Assembly (NCBI GenBank): GCA_029269125.1
Contig: JARHXX010000005.1
Location: 124,001 to 188,000, forward strand
DNA from: Kiritimatiellaeota bacterium B1221
GTDB lineage: Bacteria > Verrucomicrobiota > Kiritimatiellia > SS1-B-03-39 > UBA6053
Direction: 5' to 3'
DNA length: 64,000 bases
Part shown: positions 52,575 through 60,436 of the stretch, one piece after another
Numbering within the stretch: position 1 is the first letter of the stretch
Layout: the number at the start of each line of letters is the position of its first letter
The notes under the pieces: model-generated
Database searches by the model: none
What the model saw: only the letters and a program-made list of their open reading frames with translations
Told to the model about the DNA's origin: nothing
Position numbers and translations under genes: made by a program

Positions 52575-53273
52575 ATGAAGAAAATCTCTCTACACCTCTC
52601 CTATTTTACCAAATCCGAACTTGCGTTGTGGTGGACGTCCCTTGCTGCCATTGGGATATCCTTTACGCTGTTTGACCGCAGTCATTATCTGATCCTCGCG
52701 GCTTCGTTCATTGGGGTGACGTCACTTATTTTTAATGCCAAAGGCAATCCATTTGGGCAGTTTTTGATGGTGATTTTCAGTTTGCTTTACGGCGTCATCT
52801 CCTTCTCTTTTTCCTATTATGGTGAAATGATTACTTATCTGGGTATGACCATGCCCATGGCATTTTTTGCGCTGATTTCCTGGCTGAGACATCCCTATCA
52901 TGGCCGGAAAACGGAAGTCGCGGTAAATAAAATTTTCCGCAGAGAGTGGGGGATGATGTGGGGGCTCGCGTTGTGGGTCACCATGGTTTTCTATTATGTC
53001 CTGCGATATTTTGATACGGCATATTTGCTACTGAGTACGCTGTCAGTAACCACAAGTTTTGTGGCGGTATATCTTACGTTCAGGCGGAGTCCCTATTACG
53101 CGGTTGGCTATGCCGCAAATGATGTTGTGCTGATACTTTTATGGGTTCTGGCATCCCGGAAAGAGTTGTCATATTTATCCGTGGTTGTGTGTTTTTCGGC
53201 CTTTTTGGTTAACGATCTTTATGGCTTTTTCAATTGGCGACGCATGGCGCGCCGTCAGGCTGGCGACCTGTAA
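52575..53273 (+). CDS. pnuC: PnuC-family vitamin transporter
   Basis: 232 residues with seven or eight membrane helices. The family features are the early helix pair, GNPFGQFLMVIFSLLYGVISFSFSYYGEMITYLGMTMPM and the late YAVGYAANDVVLILLWVLASRKELSYLSVVVCFSAFLVNDLYGFFNW with the conserved Asn/Asp and Trp residues that bind substrate. PnuC carries nicotinamide riboside; PnuT and PnuX carry thiamine and riboflavin, and sequence alone does not settle which. No Shine-Dalgarno sequence is visible before the ATG. Confidence 0.88.
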   Translation: MKKISLHLSYFTKSELALWWTSLAAIGISFTLFDRSHYLILAASFIGVTSLIFNAKGNPFGQFLMVIFSLLYGVISFSFSYYGEMITYLGMTMPMAFFALISWLRHPYHGRKTEVAVNKIFRREWGMMWGLALWVTMVFYYVLRYFDTAYLLLSTLSVTTSFVAVYLTFRRSPYYAVGYAANDVVLILLWVLASRKELSYLSVVVCFSAFLVNDLYGFFNWRRMARRQAGDL

Positions 53274-53312
53274 TTTGCGGGGGAGAAGAGGAGGGATTTG
53301 AAGGGGAGTGCA

Positions 53313-53341
53313 TTGACAATTGATTGTTTCCATGTCATATT
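53313..53341 (+). promoter_or_regulatory. Predicted ssrA promoter
   Basis: TTGACA (53313-53318), 17-bp spacer, CATATT (53336-53341). Transcription would begin about 45 nt before the mature tmRNA 5' end. Confidence 0.5.
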
Positions 53342-53392
53342 GTTCCCGTCTCTTCTGGCAACCTCGCCTAATACTGGAAGACCTCATTTAAG

Positions 53393-53747
53393 GGGGCGAC
53401 AGGTTTCGACGGGTATGTTGAAGCGACGACTGCGTGTCGAGGGTCCATTCTGACCTCGCAAATCCCGGAATGGAAAACAAAACAAGTGCCGATGAAAATT
53501 ACGCACTCGCAGCCTAAGTAAGGCTACGCGTTCTCCCACTGACTGTCTGCTAGGTGGTGTAGAGCGACGACAGCGGACTGGAACCAAAACCGGGCCACCG
53601 GGTTGCGGATCGAGATTCAACAGGGGGCTGGCGTTCGGGTAGCCCGTTTTCAGGCAGCTCAAACGTAAGATTCAAGTGAAGACTACACACGTAGATGTCG
53701 GCGTGATTCGTATTCGGACGGGGGTTCGATTCCCCCCGCCTCCACCA
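53393..53747 (+). ncRNA. ssrA: Transfer-messenger RNA (tmRNA)
   Basis: 355 nt including an encoded CCA. The 5' end GGGGGCGACAGGTTTCGACG and the 3' end GGTTCGATTCCCCCCGCCTC pair as the tRNA-like acceptor stem. The tag reading frame ends in codons for ADENYALAA followed by TAA (53487-53516). The resume codon is not certain; frames back to GCA AAT CCC are open. It rescues stalled ribosomes with SmpB. The gene is intact although its 3' end borders the integrated element. Confidence 0.95.
53722..53747 (+). other. Probable attachment site core in the 3' end of ssrA
   Basis: The T-arm and acceptor 3' strand of tmRNA are among the commonest integration targets for tyrosine integrases. Everything to the right has the make-up of a mobile element. 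A second copy of this stretch, the other att site, is not seen before the right edge of the window. Confidence 0.55.
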
Positions 53748-53763
53748 TGCTGAAAACCTTCAT

Positions 53764-53788
53764 AAACCCTTGTAAATCAAGGGTTTTT
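53764..53788 (+). terminator. ssrA terminator
   Basis: AAACCCTTG (53764-53772) and CAAGGGTTT (53778-53786) with a five-base loop and two more T after the stem. It lies 17 nt beyond the tmRNA end, inside the element side of the junction. Confidence 0.8.
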
Positions 53789-53816
53789 GTTTGTTTAATG
53801 GCCGGTAAAAATAAAG

Positions 53817-53885
53817 GGGTGTACGGCAGAATACGGCACGAAAAAGCACGAAAAAGCAGGTCGAACCGTACACCCGCGTACACCC
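53817..53885. repeat. Candidate integrase/excisionase arm sites
   Basis: CGTACACCC occurs at 53867-53875 and 53877-53885, and inverted as GGGTGTACG at 53817-53825. A tandem GCACGAAAAA pair lies between (53836-53855). Such short direct and inverted repeats just inside an att core are typical of arm-type sites. The rest of 53886-54165 is AT-rich and shows no gene. Confidence 0.5.
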
Positions 53886-54165
53886 AAAAACGGGATCGTT
53901 TGTACATAATTCTCGGTAGATTACCGTAGGCCTCTTTACCCTCACCCCTCGCAGAAAAAAAAGGGTAGAGTAATTCTCCAAATAAAAATACCTTAACGGT
54001 CCCAGGCTAAGGGTAGGGCCGGTTATTTAAAAAAACGATAATATCAACGATGATTCTTTTGCCACTCCCTGACTACCCGCCGGGGCGTGAATCTCTATCC
54101 ACTTGCCCTTAGGAAAATATTTATCTTGCCGTCACGGAGCGACTCCCTGTAGTTTTTAAACCATT

Positions 54166-54708
54166 ATGAAGGATTCATTTATTATTTGGACTGGTTGGTT
54201 TTTCGGTTTCGCGGGCTTTCTCTTCGGCTGGTGGCAACATAGAGTTGCTGCAGGTGACAGGCGGGATTTGGCCGTGGTTAGAAGGCGGGCAAATGCGCCT
54301 TACTTGATCCCCGGCGCCCAGCGCTTCAATAATTTATATGATGACCATGAACAGCCCGGGAGCCTTATTGGGTGGGGCCCTTTTAACAAAAACGTTCTTT
54401 GTGCCGGCTGTAGAGAAGTCGGTGAAGACGTGAAAAAGGGTGATCCCGTCGTTTTTGTGGTGGATAACAGTGGAAAAGCTTGTCACCGCGTCTCTGTAGA
54501 ACTCGACGGTGAAAAAATTGCTATTTGCCAGGAACCGGAATTCGATGACGCTCAAGGGATTCAATTCATCAAATACCCTTTTGACCCAGCCCTCAGGGGG
54601 AAAGGGCAAACTCTGAAGCTTCGATTTGAATGCGAGGGTGTCCAGGATACGCATCTCTACCGCACTGTTCATGGTAAGCGCGTGCTTGAAAGAATAGACC
54701 CTGCTTAA
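54166..54708 (+). CDS. Membrane-anchored protein of unknown function
   Basis: 180 residues. One N-terminal hydrophobic helix (FIIWTGWFFGFAGFLFGWW) is followed by a soluble beta-rich domain with two Cys in NVLCAGCREVGED. I recognise no family. It is one of only two clear plus-strand genes in the element and may be cargo. No strong Shine-Dalgarno sequence precedes the ATG. Confidence 0.6.
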   Translation: MKDSFIIWTGWFFGFAGFLFGWWQHRVAAGDRRDLAVVRRRANAPYLIPGAQRFNNLYDDHEQPGSLIGWGPFNKNVLCAGCREVGEDVKKGDPVVFVVDNSGKACHRVSVELDGEKIAICQEPEFDDAQGIQFIKYPFDPALRGKGQTLKLRFECEGVQDTHLYRTVHGKRVLERIDPA

Positions 54709-54717
54709 GGATTGTGA

Positions 54718-54984
54718 TCACTGGTTGTGGTCCTTTTCGTTCCGCTCCACAAATGGGAAGGCCGCCGGGTCACAAGTTGCCCCCGCTTTTGTCAAAGCTG
54801 TTTCAACCTCATTCCGTGGCATGGGTGCGCCTGGCATGGCCGTCCGGATATCTTCCGCCGCTTCCGCCGGGGTGATGTCCGCAAGGCTTGCCAAATTAGC
54901 CAGCGTCATAATGTGAGAATGAACGCCGCTCCCAGCAGCGGGGAGGTTCCGCAGCTCTTCACGATATTTAGATTCCGCGCTCAT
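54718..54984 (-). CDS. Small protein resembling a helical segment of phage primase/helicase proteins
   Basis: 88 residues from the ATG at 54984 (AGAGG 8 nt upstream; a GTG three codons earlier is also possible). The stretch GSGVHSHIMTLANLASLADITPAEAAEDIRTAMPGAPMPRNEVETALTKA follows a pattern often seen next to or inside plasmid and phage primase-helicase genes. It lies just downstream of the broken repA on the same strand, so it may be part of an old replication module. Confidence 0.6.
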   Translation of the reverse strand: MSAESKYREELRNLPAAGSGVHSHIMTLANLASLADITPAEAAEDIRTAMPGAPMPRNEVETALTKAGATCDPAAFPFVERNEKDHNQ

Positions 54985-55067
54985 GCTTTCCACCTCTCAG
55001 GGTAGGGTGTCACATACTCCGGGTAAACTCAGCTCATAACCCAGCTCAAAAGGTTTTTTGAACAGGG

Positions 55068-55800
55068 TTATTCGTGATCCGCTCCGATTGTGTATGTCGG
55101 TAGTCCTGTCCCCTGTCGGTGCGGAATGAGAACCCCCAGCCCTTCCAGCTCCTCAAAACGTCTCCGGGCTGTAGCTTTTGAAACGGCCTCGCAACGGTCA
55201 GCGATTGTTTCACACAGAAACGATTTTCCGCCTTTTGGATATTCTTGGACAACACATTTCACCCAATCCGGCGGAACCTCTTTCCGGGTGCGTCCGCCGG
55301 CAAGCTTGGGCGGCTCGTTTTCCTCTTCCAGTTAGGCGGATTTTACAGGTTCCCCGTCAACGTCCACCCCCCCAACCGACCAGCGTATGCGGATCCAGCA
55401 TCCAATGAACGGGGCGGATTCGGCTCCGTCTTTGATCTTTGACGCGGACAGGGTGAAGACTTTCCCGCCTTCGATGTCCACCGCTTGGGCTTTCAGTTCA
55501 ACGTCCGCCGCTCCTTTGTATGCGGTGCTCCCTCTCATTCCCCGGTCTGCATCTTTGCCGGAATGATGGACGGAAAGCACAAGACATTCAAAGCGGTCCC
55601 GTAGGGTTTCCACCGCGCGGACATAATCGGTGCTGTTCTCATTCCCTTCTTACCATCGGGCCTGTGTATTTACCACAATCAAGGCCGGGGAAACTTCCAG
55701 TGCGCTGATTGCCTTCGTTGAAGATTGAGGGCGTACCACAGGAGGGTGATGCACACATAAGATGTTTTCAGGCCAGCAGTGTTTAAACGAAAAGGTTTGT
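55068..55800 (-). pseudogene. RepA/AAA_25-type helicase pseudogene with two in-frame stops
   Basis: One reading frame runs from about 55800 to 55068 on the minus strand, interrupted by TAA at about 55650 and TAA at 55332-55334. It reads ...SPALIVVNTQARW-stop-EGNENSTDYVRAV..., then VLSVHHSGKDADRGMRGSTAYKGAADVE (typical of hexameric RepA helicases), VDGEPVKSA-stop-LEEENEPPK, and a winged-helix end (GGKSFLCETIADRCEAVSKATARRRFEEL). The N-terminal part with Walker A is missing. Ends are approximate; about 55800 is where recognisable sequence fades. Confidence 0.72.
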
Positions 55801-55939
55801 AAATTTAAGCTATGAGGAATTTAATATTCAAATTTCTCCAGAAAAGCTAAAAAAGATTCATGAAAGATTCAGCCGTGCACCGACATTCAAAAAAAGATCA
55901 CAGGAAAAATTTACATCCCAGTCAAAATGGAGGGCAGTA

Positions 55940-56614
55940 ATGAAACCCTATCTTTTAATGTTTTGCATCCTGGCATCCAGTTTGAAAGCTGGGGATGTGG
56001 CGAAGGAGGTTATAGCCTCCAGTAGGCAACCAAAAGAATACAGTATTTCTGACCTAAGCCCGCAAGTTACAAAAAAAATCTATGACAAAATAAAGGGGAC
56101 TTTGCACAAAACAGAATCCACTTTTGCTTTTCAATATGCGGATTTCCGGATTCGAGAGGGCAATGTCGTTTTAAACCCTACCGGTCTGCGAACTTACAAG
56201 GTAAGTCAAACCATCGGAAACGGCATGTATCTTGTGAATTCAAATGATTTTGCACTGCAGCTTCTTCCAAGGGTAAAGGAATATGCAGAAGGCGAAAGGA
56301 TTGCTGCGATAACTATAAGAAGTGGGAATTTTAACTATTCGACTGTTTTGGGGGCATCTCGAACAATCCCAAAATTAGTAGAAATAACTCAGGAAACTCC
56401 AACGTATGACGAATTTCTGATTGCTGTAAGACTCGGTGAAGAGTTCCGTTTCACTATGCCGATGTCTGTTACGTGCCCCAAATGTAAAGGCACCCGATTT
56501 TATGAGGAACCCGATGAAAGGCGGCCAGGGGAGAAGGTCAAGAAAGTCTGCAACGGTTGCCCAGGGAGTTTTGGCAAAATTCCTGCAGAGATTGGGTTTA
56601 TCTTAAAGAAATAA
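55940..56614 (+). CDS. Exported protein with C-terminal CxxC zinc-ribbon-like motif, unknown function
   Basis: 224 residues. GGAGGG lies before the ATG. The signal peptide is MKPYLLMFCILASSLKAG. The middle has beta-rich sequence without known motif, and the end carries TCPKCKGTRFYEE followed by KVCNGCPGSFG, a pair of CxxC units like DnaJ-type zinc fingers. The DNA is more AT-rich than its surroundings, which suggests separate acquisition. A cargo role in the element is likely. Confidence 0.68.
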   Translation: MKPYLLMFCILASSLKAGDVAKEVIASSRQPKEYSISDLSPQVTKKIYDKIKGTLHKTESTFAFQYADFRIREGNVVLNPTGLRTYKVSQTIGNGMYLVNSNDFALQLLPRVKEYAEGERIAAITIRSGNFNYSTVLGASRTIPKLVEITQETPTYDEFLIAVRLGEEFRFTMPMSVTCPKCKGTRFYEEPDERRPGEKVKKVCNGCPGSFGKIPAEIGFILKK

Positions 56615-56651
56615 CACTTTGGAACGGGTTAATTTAAACGATTCGGTGATA

Positions 56652-57053
56652 CTACAGAGCATCATTGATCTTTCTTCGAAGGGTCTCAAATTCATCAATA
56701 ATAGGCTCCAATCCTCCATATCCGTCAAGCATGTCGCAAACCTTTTCCATTAGAACTACCTCATCGCGGCTGAAAGAAACTGCGTTATCACCTGCTGATT
56801 CAGACAAGACTAATTTTACTTTAGTTTCCCCCTTTTGGGAGATTATATGCTCATCGAAATGTATCACATCCTTTACCCTGTAAGATCCGCCCGATTTCAG
56901 GTGAATCAATTCACCTATCCTTGGCAAAAATGCACATTTGATATAAGGGACTTCCTCTATTACCCCCAAAGGGTACTCAAGATCTACGTCAAACAATTGT
57001 TCCGGTGTACTCATATTGCATGCATTGTGAAAATGGATATTTAAATCAAGCAT
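56652..57053 (-). CDS. Protein of unknown function
   Basis: 133 residues from the ATG at 57053 (a TTG lies one codon earlier). YIKCAFLPRIGELIHLKSGGSYRVKDVIHF suggests a small beta-barrel; the C-terminal 40 residues are helical (VVLMEKVCDMLDGYGGLEPIIDEFETLRRKI). It is preceded by a strong hairpin. Not recognised. Confidence 0.6.
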   Translation of the reverse strand: MLDLNIHFHNACNMSTPEQLFDVDLEYPLGVIEEVPYIKCAFLPRIGELIHLKSGGSYRVKDVIHFDEHIISQKGETKVKLVLSESAGDNAVSFSRDEVVLMEKVCDMLDGYGGLEPIIDEFETLRRKINDAL

Positions 57054-57059
57054 CAAATA

Positions 57060-57081
57060 GGCCCCGGCGGGAACCGGGGCC
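57060..57081. other. Strong intercistronic hairpin
   Basis: GGCCCCGG (57060-57067) and CCGGGGCC (57074-57081) flank a six-base loop, between the excisionase-like gene and the next gene on the minus strand. A T-run is absent on either side. Confidence 0.6.
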
Positions 57082-57110
57082 TAGGGTTCAAGGGAGCTAT
57101 GTCTGATTTT

Positions 57111-57434
57111 TCATGCGTCCCCCTTCAGCCATTTGTAAATCTGTTCGCCGGAAAACTTGATAGGGCAGCGCGTACCGCGTAGGCGCTTGAGGACGCCTTC
57201 TTTCTCCAATTTCCGGATGTCGTATTCAGACAGGCCGATCGCCTTGGAGACTTCAGCAGTCGTCATTACGGGTTTAAGATTTGAAATAGGAGACCCGCTT
57301 TTTCCGTTCTCAACAGTGGCAACCTCTTTCCTGAAAAGCTGTGTCTGTGTCTGTGTCTGTGTAAGCTTCCGCTCCAACCTTCTACTTTCCAAGTTATTCT
57401 TCCTGAATATTTTTTCTGATTCACTAAGCTGCAT
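57111..57434 (-). CDS. HTH (MerR/excisionase-like) DNA-binding protein
   Basis: 107 residues; AAGGA lies 5 nt before the ATG. The C-terminal half is an HTH_17/Xis-like winged helix: VMTTAEVSKAIGLSEYDIRKLEKEGVLKRLRGTRCPIKFSGEQIYKWLKG. The N-terminal half is charged and includes a TQTQTQTQ run encoded by TGTGTC repeats. In an integrated element this suits an excisionase or a regulator of excision. Confidence 0.75.
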   Translation of the reverse strand: MQLSESEKIFRKNNLESRRLERKLTQTQTQTQLFRKEVATVENGKSGSPISNLKPVMTTAEVSKAIGLSEYDIRKLEKEGVLKRLRGTRCPIKFSGEQIYKWLKGDA

Positions 57435-57459
57435 ATTGGTCCTTCTTTTGAATGGTTGA

Positions 57460-57481
57460 AAAACCCGCCTTTCGACGGGTT
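57460..57481 (-). terminator. Intrinsic terminator of the 54-residue gene
   Basis: On the minus strand AACCCG-loop-CGGGTT is followed by TTTTC. Arms lie at 57476-57481 and 57462-57467. Confidence 0.7.
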
Positions 57482-57493
57482 AATTAATTATTT

Positions 57494-57658
57494 TCAAGCA
57501 GTTTTTGACGCCAATAGATTTGTAGTTGATCGAATTTCGCAGATTCTTTCAATCGGCAAACCTGCGATTTGGCTTTCCATTTCCAAAGCTTTCATTTGGT
57601 CCTCTGTGAAATGCAAAGTTACGGCGGTCAGTTTGTTTTCGGTTACTTGAGTGTCCAT
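57494..57658 (-). CDS. Small protein of unknown function
   Basis: 54 residues from the ATG at 57658, preceded by AAAGGA; the frame is open further upstream but through a structured non-coding stretch. TAVTLHFTEDQMKALEMESQIAGLPIERICEI looks like a ribbon-helix-helix type DNA-binding fold (strand, then two helices). It could be a regulator of the element. Confidence 0.55.
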   Translation of the reverse strand: MDTQVTENKLTAVTLHFTEDQMKALEMESQIAGLPIERICEIRSTTNLLASKTA

Positions 57659-57721
57659 GTCGTAATTTTCCTTTAGTTTTTCAAGGCTTCCCCCCCGGTT
57701 GATCGTCCAGGTACAAAAAGA

Positions 57722-57854
57722 GGCCCGTGAGTGCTCGACCAAGACGGTACCAAAGGACACCGTGCACCCGTAGGCGCAACACATCACGGGCCATATAGCC
57801 AGGGAAGGGGATGAAAAAACGTTTAGGATGTCGTTTGGTGGTGTCTTGGTCGAG
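57722..57854 (-). ncRNA. Candidate structured RNA or regulatory region with crossing inverted repeats
   Basis: Arm A GGCCCGTGA (57722-57730) pairs with TCACGGGCC (57784-57792). Arm B, a 21-bp segment at 57734-57754 beginning CTCGACCAAGAC, pairs with 57834-57854 at 18 of 21 positions. A' lies between B and B', so the stems cross as in a pseudoknot. On the minus strand the last arm is followed by TCTTTTTG, like a terminator. It fills most of the gene-free gap 57659-57992, upstream of the small gene at 57658. The rest of the gap (57855-57992) shows nothing. Confidence 0.5.
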
Positions 57855-57992
57855 ACTTTTTGCAAAATGCAGAATTATATATTTATGTCAACCTCCTTCA
57901 TGGGTTCAAAATCATCTTTTTCATGATTGAGGATCTGAGGTGATGGTTCCCTCTGGGTTTCATCGAGTATGAAAGCTTCAATTTAAAGGAAT

Positions 57993-58205
57993 TCATCCCA
58001 AGTGCGTATTAGAGGTCTTTTGCTTACATCCGCAGCCTTTTGTTTTTGGCAAAATTTTGCCTTTTAGCCTGCTTTTGGGCCATTTCTCTGGGGAGGTGTT
58101 AAACTTGCAATTCTCGCACACCCCGAAAGAGACGGTTGCCGAGTGGAATCCACACCACCCGCCGTCTTTGCTGGGTGCGGTTGAGAAGTATTTACACGGA
58201 ATCAT
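57993..58205 (-). CDS. Small Cys-rich protein
   Basis: 70 residues; the ATG at 58205 overlaps the previous stop (ATGA). Cys residues at PCKYF, GWCGFH, VCENCKF and GCGCK give a possible zinc-binding pattern. Last gene of the possible virion-protein cassette. Function unknown. Confidence 0.6.
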   Translation of the reverse strand: MIPCKYFSTAPSKDGGWCGFHSATVSFGVCENCKFNTSPEKWPKSRLKGKILPKTKGCGCKQKTSNTHLG

Positions 58206-58690
58206 GATACCGACCCCGAAGCGGTTACGCCTCCATCGTTCCTGCTGTAACTTCCCACTGGCGTATTCCCTGTGTTTTTGTGTGCATATAAGCCCGTCCA
58301 TCCGGTATCGATCTGCCAGTACCCTGCGCCTAATGCCATCTGGATATTAACTGTTGTCTCTATCCAATCCTCTGACCATGGGGGCTTGTACTCTCCGTCA
58401 CCGGATCCGAACCAACGGCACCCGAAAGATGAATATTGCGCGGTGACTGTAATCCCTCCAGTGGTTCTGTATAAACCTGCACCTACCTGATCTGCCTCAA
58501 ACTCCACTGAATACATTTCAAGCAATCCGTTGCAAGGCCATGAAGCTGGAGGCCATGATCCTGAGCAAGGGCAGTCATTCGGTGCTGGGTCAGGGCAACA
58601 ACAGTCTTCGAAAGCTGCCCGGCTGAAGATTTGGGGCGTTGTTCCGTCGAAAGGAAACTTGCCCCCGTAAAGCATGATTTGGTCAACCAT
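58202..58690 (-). CDS. Possible virion or adhesion protein, Cys/Pro-rich
   Basis: 162 residues from the ATG at 58690, with GGAGG 6 nt upstream. The N-terminal third has CCCPDPAPNDCPCSGSWPPA, then a Gly/Tyr/Trp-rich beta sequence (YRTTGGITVTAQYSSFGCRW, GAGYWQIDTGWTGLYAH), in keeping with a surface or tail-associated protein. It starts right after the stop of the preceding gene and overlaps the next by 4 bp. Confidence 0.62.
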   Translation of the reverse strand: MVDQIMLYGGKFPFDGTTPQIFSRAAFEDCCCPDPAPNDCPCSGSWPPASWPCNGLLEMYSVEFEADQVGAGLYRTTGGITVTAQYSSFGCRWFGSGDGEYKPPWSEDWIETTVNIQMALGAGYWQIDTGWTGLYAHKNTGNTPVGSYSRNDGGVTASGSVS

Positions 58691-58691
58691 T

Positions 58692-59396
58692 TTATTCCTC
58701 CGACTCAGAAGGGCATTCAGGTTCGGTATCGGCTTCAACCCAAGAGATATCACCATCAACAGATACGAGCACATGCGTTCCTGAGTCTGGGCCCTTGAGC
58801 GTCAGCGGAAACACAACGGTTATTGATGTGCTTAGATCCTGAGTAATATCAGTGACGGCGCCATTTTCGGCGGTCACCGTGCCTATCTGAAAATGAATGT
58901 CTCCGGCAGTATCGCTGTCGATGTCCAAAGTGTCAGACGGTAGGGTTGCTCCGGTTTCCACCACACTTGATGTGACATGCCATATGTTGAAATAGCTCTG
59001 GAATGATGACTTATCAACGCTCACTTTGAGCCAGTAAATTGTAGATGTATTATCTGTTACATCCGCGGCAGTCAACGATTTGACATTGTTAAGAGGGTAA
59101 AGCGTTGCGGAATTCGAACTGACCAGTATGCCGTCCCTCATGGAGACCTGCAGGGGATTTGTAACAGCGTCCTCTTGGTACAGCTCCCACTGGTTTTGAT
59201 TAAGGACGTTTGTTGTTGTCCTTCTACGTTGAGTGGACAAATGAAGCCGGCCACCAATCACGGAAGACAGTAGACCAGGACCAGCTATGACGGAATCCGT
59301 CATCAAGAATTGAATTGCCGCACGTAATTCTTCGAGCTGGTCAGCCTTCAAAACCTGACCGGCCACAAATGGATTATTGAGTTTAGGGGGGATCAT
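58692..59396 (-). CDS. Possible phage structural protein (tail/fibre-like)
   Basis: 234 residues. It begins MIPPKLNNPFVAGQVLKADQLEELRAAIQFL, followed by a beta-rich, Thr/Ser/Asp-rich body (IYWLKVSVDKSSFQSYFNIWHVTSS) and an acidic tail (ADTEPECPSESEE). This is the style of trimeric fibre or virion appendage proteins, but no named domain is seen. The ATG overlaps the previous stop (ATGA). Confidence 0.6.
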   Translation of the reverse strand: MIPPKLNNPFVAGQVLKADQLEELRAAIQFLMTDSVIAGPGLLSSVIGGRLHLSTQRRRTTTNVLNQNQWELYQEDAVTNPLQVSMRDGILVSSNSATLYPLNNVKSLTAADVTDNTSTIYWLKVSVDKSSFQSYFNIWHVTSSVVETGATLPSDTLDIDSDTAGDIHFQIGTVTAENGAVTDITQDLSTSITVVFPLTLKGPDSGTHVLVSVDGDISWVEADTEPECPSESEE

Positions 59397-59590
59397 GAAT
59401 TTACCTCTTTGATTTTTGATTTTTCGCGTTCACGTATTACCCGGTCAAGTTTCGGGCATCGCCCCCACACCGAATAAGCCGCATCCGGGCGGATTGGGCG
59501 GGGTTGAAATTTGGTTAACCGGTCTTGGATCCGCGTAAGTGGGCGCGTACCATCCAAAATAGCTGGGGCGGGTGTGCTTTGTATTTTCAT
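59393..59590 (-). CDS. Small basic protein, first gene of the cassette
   Basis: 65 residues, strongly basic, Pro- and Arg-rich (RPLTRIQDRLTKFQPRPIRPDAAY). GAGGAG lies 6 nt before the ATG, and coupling to the next gene supports that it is real. Function unknown. Confidence 0.6.
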   Translation of the reverse strand: MKIQSTPAPAILDGTRPLTRIQDRLTKFQPRPIRPDAAYSVWGRCPKLDRVIREREKSKIKEVNS

Positions 59591-59896
59591 CGGTGCTCCT
59601 CAGACTCGGTTTAGCGTGCGGTAAGTGGGCAGCATTCTGTTAATTGTGGTCATATTTTTTAATGAGGTTGTAAAAGTTGAATTTTTCTCTTCCCGGACAG
59701 AGATAACGGGCAGAAGAGCAGGAAACCCCCGATTTATTTTGAGGCCTAATAGATTCCTTGTGGGGGGGGGAGGGGCACGCCATAGACGCAGACAAACGGG
59801 AACGCATCGCTCTTGACGCTGGGCAAGGTTGCCCTTGTCTCGATTCCTGCAATTCAAAAAACACCGTGACGGGCCTCTGTGTGCGTCTGGCGACAT
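59591..59896. other. Gene-free gap, probable promoter region of the minus-strand cassette
   Basis: About 300 bp without a convincing gene. It contains a GGGCAA-GG-TTGCCC hairpin (59821-59834) and an AT-rich stretch at 59645-59690 that may hold the promoter for the 59590 gene; no clear -35/-10 pair could be fixed. Confidence 0.4.
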
Positions 59897-60436
59897 TCAT
59901 CGTTTTGGCTCATATATTGCATGACCTTCATCCACACACCCCAGTAGGAACGGGCACGCGATACCTTTAGCCTCGGGCATCGTGCCCCAAGAACCTAACC
60001 AGAAGAAATCGTACAACCCCGTATCGAATATCCGGGCAAACGCCGGCGGTCGCTTTGGCAAGTCAGCCAGTCCCGCAACATGGCGGTAGAACTGCATCCA
60101 ACGCTGCTCAAGTTCTCGCATCAAAGGAATTCCGCGTGGTTGGTTTTTGCTCCGTTCATGCCTCAGTAAGCAGAACTGGAAAACTTGGAATCCGATATAG
60201 AGCCGTTCCCCACCAGTTCCGGGGTAATCCGCGAGGCCATCGGCAGCCCAGCGCGCGACGGTGCCGGGCTTGACTCCAAACATTGCCGCAATATCTTTTC
60301 GGGTGAGTAGTCTAGTCGGTTCATCGCTCCAGTCTGTGAACAACTGTCCGGAATGGTCCGGGAACTCCAAGCGGTCAACAGCAGGAATGAAGGCGTTCTT
60401 AATCATTGCAGCATATTGTGCATTTAACTCACTCAT
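59897..60436 (-). CDS. HTH-domain protein of the element
   Basis: 179 residues from the ATG at 60436, which overlaps the upstream stop; a TTG 33 nt earlier is less likely. LLTRKDIAAMFGVKPGTVARWAADGLADYPGTGGERLYIGFQV is a MerR/HTH_17-type winged helix. The remainder is helical and aromatic (MRELEQRWMQFYRHVAGL, LYDFFWLGSWG). It could be a small terminase-like or regulatory protein; not settled. Confidence 0.6.
   Translation of the reverse strand: MSELNAQYAAMIKNAFIPAVDRLEFPDHSGQLFTDWSDEPTRLLTRKDIAAMFGVKPGTVARWAADGLADYPGTGGERLYIGFQVFQFCLLRHERSKNQPRGIPLMRELEQRWMQFYRHVAGLADLPKRPPAFARIFDTGLYDFFWLGSWGTMPEAKGIACPFLLGCVDEGHAIYEPKR

Noticed and set aside
53393..53747. Disruption of ssrA by the element
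   Set aside because: The acceptor stem, CCA end and tag frame are all intact, so the integration preserves the gene.
57659..57865. N-terminal extension of the 54-residue protein
   Set aside because: The frame crosses the crossing inverted repeats, and the good ribosome site is at 57658.
59600..59900. Overlapping short frames in the gap before the 59590 gene
   Set aside because: No ribosome site, no motif, Pro/Arg-rich composition typical of non-coding GC-rich DNA.
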